Shown here in pieces: positions 59,534 through 64,000 of a stretch of DNA of 64,000 nucleotides (positions are counted from its first letter, which is position 1; each line of letters starts with the position of its first letter). Location of the stretch: NCBI RefSeq assembly GCF_008704535.1, contig NZ_CP023701.1, forward strand, positions 1,488,001 through 1,552,000. The letters are read 5' to 3'. A model generated the notes under the pieces. The model ran no database searches, was not told where the DNA came from, and saw only the letters and a list, made by a program, of their open reading frames with translations. The translations under genes were made by a program, and so were the position numbers. This DNA is from Streptomyces subrutilus (GTDB taxonomy: Bacteria > Actinomycetota > Actinomycetes > Streptomycetales > Streptomycetaceae).

Positions 59534-60817
59534 ATGTTGCGACCGATCCGCACCCTGGCCGTCGCGGCGGCGGCCCTCGCGCTCGTCTCCGCCTGCAACT
59601 CCGCCTCCGGCCCGGCCCCCGGCGCGGCGCCGGCCGCCCCCGGCCGTGCGGGCGACGCGCCCGGCAACCGCCGCGGGGTGAGCGACGACTCGATCAAGGT
59701 CGGCGGCATCGTGTCGATGACCAGCGCCAGCGGCTACAGCAAGAAGGACACCGACCTCGGCGCCAGGGCCCGCTATCTGAGGGCCAATGCCGAGGGCGGG
59801 GTCAACGGCCGCACGATCGACTACCTGGGCGCGCAGGACGACGGGCAGGACCCGGCGAAGAACATGGCGGCCGCCCGCAGGCTCGTCCAGCAGGACGAGG
59901 TGTTCGCGGTGGCCCCGATGAGTTCGGTGACCTTCTCCGGCGCCGACTTCCTGGAGCAGGAGAAGGTCCCCACCTTCGGCTGGGGCACGCTCCCCTCCTT
60001 CTGCGGGCCGCAGTACGCCTACGGGTTCAACGGCTGCCTGGTCCCCTCCCCCGGCGGCACCCTCAACCAGACCTGGCCCGAGGGCATCGCACAGCTCCTC
60101 GGCGGAGCCGCGGGCAGGTCCGTGGCGGTCATCGCCAACGACAGCGACGCCGGCACGTTCGGCATCCGCACCTTCCGGCAGGGCTTCGCCGCCGCCGGAT
60201 TCACGGTCTCCTACGCCAAGTCCTCCGTCCCGGCCACGGCGGTCCCCAGCGACTGGTCCGCGTACGTGAAGGAGATCATGGCCAGCAACGGCGGCAAGGC
60301 GCCCGACGCCGTGGTCTCCGTGATGCAGACGCCCAACAACATCGGGCTCTTCACCGCGCTCAAGCGCGCCGGCTACCGGGGGCTGCTCTCCGACCCCACC
60401 GACTACGACCCCGGGCTGCTCACCAAGGACGCCACGCGGCAGGCGCTCGACGGGGTGCACGTCCTGCTCCAGTTCGAGCCCTTCGAGTCGGACAGTCCGC
60501 GGATGGCGCGGTTCAAGGCCGACGTCAAGGCCGCGGCGGGCGGCCGGGACGTGCCCCTGAGCATGCACACGATGACCGGGTACATGGCGGCCGACCTGTT
60601 CCTGTCGATCGCGGCCAAGGCGGGCCGGGACCTGACCGTCGAGTCCTTCCAGGCCGCGGCGCGGGGCTTCTCCGACACGGGCACGCTCGTCGGCGACCGG
60701 GCGCTGCCCAAGGGGCAGAAGGACAGCTTCGGCTGCGGGGCGCTGGTCCGGCTGACGGGCGGCACGTACGAGGTGTCCGTCCCGTTCCGGTGCCACGAGC
60801 CCGTCCCCTTCGCGTAG
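59534..60817 (+). CDS. Branched-chain amino acid-type ABC transporter substrate-binding lipoprotein
   Basis: The ATG at 59534 gives 427 aa. The signal is lipoprotein-like: MLRPIRTLAVAAAALALVSA then Cys21, the lipobox LVSAC. The mature part has the LivJ-type periplasmic-binding fold (IKVGGIVSMTSASGYSKKDT, AGAARRL-type helices, VAVIANDSDAGTFGIRTFRQ). It binds an unknown ligand outside the membrane. The fused permease-ATPase gene starts 16 bases after its stop, so they form one operon. Confidence 0.9.
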   Translation: MLRPIRTLAVAAAALALVSACNSASGPAPGAAPAAPGRAGDAPGNRRGVSDDSIKVGGIVSMTSASGYSKKDTDLGARARYLRANAEGGVNGRTIDYLGAQDDGQDPAKNMAAARRLVQQDEVFAVAPMSSVTFSGADFLEQEKVPTFGWGTLPSFCGPQYAYGFNGCLVPSPGGTLNQTWPEGIAQLLGGAAGRSVAVIANDSDAGTFGIRTFRQGFAAAGFTVSYAKSSVPATAVPSDWSAYVKEIMASNGGKAPDAVVSVMQTPNNIGLFTALKRAGYRGLLSDPTDYDPGLLTKDATRQALDGVHVLLQFEPFESDSPRMARFKADVKAAAGGRDVPLSMHTMTGYMAADLFLSIAAKAGRDLTVESFQAAARGFSDTGTLVGDRALPKGQKDSFGCGALVRLTGGTYEVSVPFRCHEPVPFA

Positions 60818-60832
60818 CGGCCGGGGACCGCC

Positions 60833-63694
60833 ATGGGAGACCTGCTCGTCTTCGTGCTCAGCGGTCTGGTCTCCGGCGCCCTGTACGCGCTGCTGGCCAC
60901 CGGGCTGGTGCTGTCGTACTCGGCGTCCGGACTGTTCAACTTCGCCCACGGGGCCACCGCCTACCTGTGCGCGCTCACCTTCTACGAACTCCACTCCGGG
61001 CTGGGCTGGCCGGCCGTCCCGGCGGCCCTGCTGGTGGTGCTCGTGCTCGCTCCCGGACTCGGCTGGGGGCTGGACCGGCTGATGTTCCGGCGGCTCGCCC
61101 GGGTCGGCGAGACGGCGCAGATCGTCGCCACCATCGGGCTCCTGGTGGCCCTGCCGGCCGCCGGGCTGTGGGCGGTGGAACTGCTGACGGAGGCGGGCGC
61201 ACCGCTGAAGCCCGCCGAGAACCAGTTCGGGCTGCCGGGGGTGGGCCCCAGCCCCGCGCGGTCCTGGCAGCTCGCGGACGGCATCGGCATCGACTCCGAC
61301 CAGTTGATCACCTGGGTGGTGACCGCGGTGGTCGCGGTGGGGCTGTGGGTGCTGATGCGGCACACGCGGCTCGGGCTGCGGTTGCGGGCGGCCGTCGACA
61401 ACAGGTCGCTGACCGAGCTGCGCGGGATCAGCGCCGACCGGCTGTCCTCGGTGGCGTGGATGATCGCGTCGGGTCTGGCGGGGCTGGCCGGCGTCCTGGC
61501 GACCCCGCTGCTGGGGCTGTCGGCGCACGACTTCACGCTCTTCCTGTTCGTGTCGGCGACGGCGGCGGTGATCGGGCGGTTCGCGTCCGTGCCGCTGGCC
61601 TTCGCGGGCGGGCTGGGGCTGGGGGTGCTGCAGAACCTCGTCGCCGGGTACGCCTCCTTCGCCGAGGACGTCACCGGCCTGCGGACGGCGGTGCCCTTCC
61701 TGATCCTGTTCGGCGGGCTGCTGGTGCTGACCCGACGGGCCCGTACGGCGGGAACGGCGGCCGTGGACGCGCCGCCGCTGGACCATCTCGCCGGGGCCTC
61801 CGGGCTCCGGCGGTGGGGGGTGTGGGCGGCGGGGGCGGCGCTGCTGGCCGCCGCGTTCTACACCGTCACCACCCCTTTCTGGACCGGGCTGCTGGCCCAG
61901 GGCCTGGCGATCGCCCTGGTGTTCATGTCCTTCACGCTGGTGACCGGGCTCGGCGCGATGGTCTCCCTGGCCCAGGCCACCTTCGTGACCGGGGCCGCGC
62001 TGGTGGCCGGGCTGCTGATGAGCCGGGGCTGGCCCTTCGCGGCCGCGCTCGCGGCGGGCACGTGCGCGGCCGCGGCGCTGGGCGCGCTGGTCGCGCTGCC
62101 GGCGCTGCGGCTGGGGGGCCGGTCGCTGGCCCTGGCCACGCTGGCCCTGGCGTTCCTGGCCGACCAGGTGCTGTTCCAGCTGCGGTGGCTGCGCAACGGG
62201 GACGCGGGATGGTCCGTCCCGAGGCCGGTGTTCGGGCCGGTGGACCTCTCCGACGACCGCGCGTTCGGGGTCGCCCTGGTGGTCCTGGTCGCGCTGGCCG
62301 GCGCGGGGCTGGGCGCGCTGCGCGGCTCCCCGGCGGGGCGGGCGATGCTGGCCGTCCGCTCGGCGCCGGCCGCGGCCATGGCCTCGGGGGTGTCGGTGCT
62401 GCGCACGAAGCTGCTGTTGTTCACCCTGTCGGCGGGGCTGGCCGGGTTCGGCGGCGTGCTGTACGCCTCGTACAACACCCGGATCACGGCCACCGACTTC
62501 ACGGCCCTGACGGGGCTGGTGTGGTTGGCGGTGGTGGTGGCGGCCGGGGTGCGCAGGCCGCAGTACGCGGTGGTGGCGGGGCTGGTGTTCGCCGTCGCCC
62601 CGCACGTCCTGGCCGGGTACGTGACGGAGTCGGCGCACCTGCCGGTGATCCTGTTCGGGCTCGCCGGCCTGGCCTTGGCCAACGATCCCGACGGCTACTG
62701 CGCGGCGGTCCCGGTGCGGTGGGCGAGGCGCCGGGCCGCGCGCGGCCCCGGCGACGGCCCGCACGCCGCTCCCGCCGCCGCTCCCCCGCCCCCGCCCGCG
62801 CCGGGCCGGGCCGACGCGGTGCGGGACCGGGAGCCGGAGCCGGGGCCCCGGGGACGGCCGGGCCGGGGCACCCCGCGCGAGCGCACCACGGCCGCGCCCG
62901 TGTCCGTACCCGTGTCCGCGCCCGCGCCCGTCGCCCTCGAACTGCGCGGTGTGGCGGCCGGGTACGACGGCGCGCCGGTGCTGCGCGGGCTGGACCTCGC
63001 CGTCCGGCGGGGCGAGGTCCTGGCCGTGCTCGGGCCGAACGGGGCGGGGAAGAGCACCGCCTGCCTGGTCGCCGCCGGACTGCTGCCCGCCACGGCCGGG
63101 ACCGTCCTCGTGGCCGGACGGGACGCGACCCGCGACGGGGCCGTGCGCCGCGCGCGGGCGGGGGTGCTGCTCGCTCCCGAGGGCCGGGGGATCTTCCCCG
63201 CGCTGACCATCGAGGAGAACCTGGCGCTGGTCCTGCGGGAGCCCGGCGCCCGGGCCGCCGTCTACGACCGCTTCCCCCGGCTCGCGGAGCGGCGCGCCGT
63301 GGCCGCGGGGTCCCTCTCCGGCGGCGAGCAGCAGATGCTGGCCCTGGCCCCGCTGCTGGAGCGCCCGCCCGAGGTGCTGATCGCCGACGAGCCGTCGCTC
63401 GGGCTCGCCCCGCGCGTGGTGGAGGAGGTGTACGGGCTGCTCGCGGAGCTCCGTACGGCCGGTACGGCGCTGCTGCTGGTGGAGGAGAAGGCGGCCGGGC
63501 TGCTCGGACTGGCGGACACGGTCGCGTACCTCTCCCGCGGCCGGGTCTCCTGGTGCGGCCCCCGCGCCGAGGTGGAGGCGGACCGGCTCACCGAGGCCTA
63601 CCTCGGCATCGGAGCCGGAGCCGGAAGCGGGACGGGGGCGGGCGTGCCGACCGCATCGGCCACCGGGACGGAACCCACGGGGGCGGCCTCATGA
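60833..63694 (+). CDS. LivH-LivM-LivF fusion: two permeases and one ATPase of a branched-chain-type ABC importer
   Basis: A 953-aa protein. Residues 1-300 match LivH (VLSGLVSGALYALLATGLVL, FNFAHGATAYL). Residues 320-620 match LivM (VFMSFTLVTGLGAMVSLAQA, LYASYNTRITATDFTALTGL). A low-complexity Pro/Arg/Gly linker spans 630-695. Residues 700-925 are a LivF-type ATPase with Walker A GPNGAGKST near 735, LSGGEQQMLALAPLLERPPE and Walker B LIADEPSLGLAP. Fusion of both permeases with the LivF ATPase in one chain is unusual. The TGA overlaps the LivG ATG (ATGA). Confidence 0.9.
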   Translation: MGDLLVFVLSGLVSGALYALLATGLVLSYSASGLFNFAHGATAYLCALTFYELHSGLGWPAVPAALLVVLVLAPGLGWGLDRLMFRRLARVGETAQIVATIGLLVALPAAGLWAVELLTEAGAPLKPAENQFGLPGVGPSPARSWQLADGIGIDSDQLITWVVTAVVAVGLWVLMRHTRLGLRLRAAVDNRSLTELRGISADRLSSVAWMIASGLAGLAGVLATPLLGLSAHDFTLFLFVSATAAVIGRFASVPLAFAGGLGLGVLQNLVAGYASFAEDVTGLRTAVPFLILFGGLLVLTRRARTAGTAAVDAPPLDHLAGASGLRRWGVWAAGAALLAAAFYTVTTPFWTGLLAQGLAIALVFMSFTLVTGLGAMVSLAQATFVTGAALVAGLLMSRGWPFAAALAAGTCAAAALGALVALPALRLGGRSLALATLALAFLADQVLFQLRWLRNGDAGWSVPRPVFGPVDLSDDRAFGVALVVLVALAGAGLGALRGSPAGRAMLAVRSAPAAAMASGVSVLRTKLLLFTLSAGLAGFGGVLYASYNTRITATDFTALTGLVWLAVVVAAGVRRPQYAVVAGLVFAVAPHVLAGYVTESAHLPVILFGLAGLALANDPDGYCAAVPVRWARRRAARGPGDGPHAAPAAAPPPPPAPGRADAVRDREPEPGPRGRPGRGTPRERTTAAPVSVPVSAPAPVALELRGVAAGYDGAPVLRGLDLAVRRGEVLAVLGPNGAGKSTACLVAAGLLPATAGTVLVAGRDATRDGAVRRARAGVLLAPEGRGIFPALTIEENLALVLREPGARAAVYDRFPRLAERRAVAAGSLSGGEQQMLALAPLLERPPEVLIADEPSLGLAPRVVEEVYGLLAELRTAGTALLLVEEKAAGLLGLADTVAYLSRGRVSWCGPRAEVEADRLTEAYLGIGAGAGSGTGAGVPTASATGTEPTGAAS

Positions 63695-64000
63695 GCGGGT
63701 ACGTGCTCCGGGCGAGCGGTGTCGGCGTACGGTTCGGCGGGGTCCGGGCGCTGACCGATGTGGACCTCGACATCCGGGCCGGGGAGGTCTGCGGGCTGAT
63801 CGGCCCCAACGGGGCCGGGAAGACCACGCTGTTCGACGTGCTGTCCGGCATCCGGCGCCCCGACCGCGGCCGGCTGCTGCTGGACGGCGCCGACATCACC
63901 CGCCGATCCCCCGTGTGGCGGGCCCGGCACGGGATGCGCCGGACCTTCCAGCGCCGGCAGTTGTTCGGCCAGCTCAGCGTCGCCGACAACGTGCTGGTGG
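63691..64000 (+). CDS. LivG-type ABC ATPase (partial)
   Basis: The ATG at 63691 overlaps the previous stop. Only the first 103 residues lie in the window. They show VGVRFGGVRALTDVDLDIRA, Walker A GPNGAGKTT and then MRRTFQRRQLFGQLSVADNV, typical of LivG. It would be the second ATPase of the importer. The signature and Walker B motifs lie beyond the window. Confidence 0.9.
   Translation, partial: MSGYVLRASGVGVRFGGVRALTDVDLDIRAGEVCGLIGPNGAGKTTLFDVLSGIRRPDRGRLLLDGADITRRSPVWRARHGMRRTFQRRQLFGQLSVADNVLV

Overview
The window is a chromosomal stretch from a high-GC actinomycete, almost certainly Streptomyces. The signs are very strong G/C bias at third codon positions, frequent GTG and TTG starts, ATGA/GTGA/TTGA overlaps, and typical Streptomyces families: SsgA-like, WhiB-like, XRE with DUF5753, MmyB-type XRE, and an ImmA/IrrE triad. 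All calls come from reading the sequence. No database search was run.

Layout. 1-1.3 kb: the 3' end of a radical SAM/SPASM gene, a small companion ORF and a zinc-ribbon protein. 1.3-6.5 kb: a minus-strand aspartate/alanine operon (two AspT-type antiporters, then aspartate 4-decarboxylase), which would form a proton-motive decarboxylation cycle. 6.5-15.6 kb: a fatty-acid beta-oxidation block (acyl-CoA ligase, MerR regulator, FadB, FadA, acyl-CoA dehydrogenase, CoA-transferase/racemase). A 169-bp palindromic MITE-like element lies exactly at the fadA stop codon. 15.8-26.9 kb: a reductase, endonuclease V, a YCII protein, a secreted BNR-repeat protein, an SsgA-like protein, an ABC-F ATPase, an acyl-ACP desaturase with overlapping operator palindromes, a WhiB protein, a divergent LigD-type polymerase and ATP-dependent ligase, and a decayed FAD oxygenase. 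27-33 kb: a cupin XRE regulator with a NUDIX hydrolase, an MFS exporter with a fused winged-helix tail and a 30-bp perfect palindrome upstream, a GH4 glucosidase, and an MmyB-type regulator. 33.2-35.8 kb: a translationally coupled triad of HTH regulator, ImmA/IrrE protease and multi-pass membrane protein. 35.8-47 kb: membrane and regulatory proteins, a DcuC/YfcC-type transporter preceded by a small repeat peptide gene, metG, and a divergent sigma-like locus that includes an IclR-like fusion.

47.07-50.85 kb: a 3.8-kb integrated island at the 3' end of tRNA-Leu(GAG). It is bounded by identical 42-bp att cores and carries direct repeats at both ends. I found no integrase in it, which fits a cis-mobilizable (CIME-like) element. 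Its cargo is small proteins, DUF6879, XRE-DUF5753 and zinc-finger ORFs.

51-64 kb: a secreted protein, a FabH-like ketosynthase, fdhD, a 2Fe-2S ferredoxin-like protein with an SBF-type symporter, a LysR regulator behind a 39-bp perfect inverted repeat, a second acyl-CoA ligase, a vat-like acetyltransferase next to an eroded vgb-like lyase (a possible former streptogramin A/B resistance pair), and a branched-chain-type ABC importer in which LivH, LivM and LivF are fused into one 953-aa protein, followed by a partial LivG.
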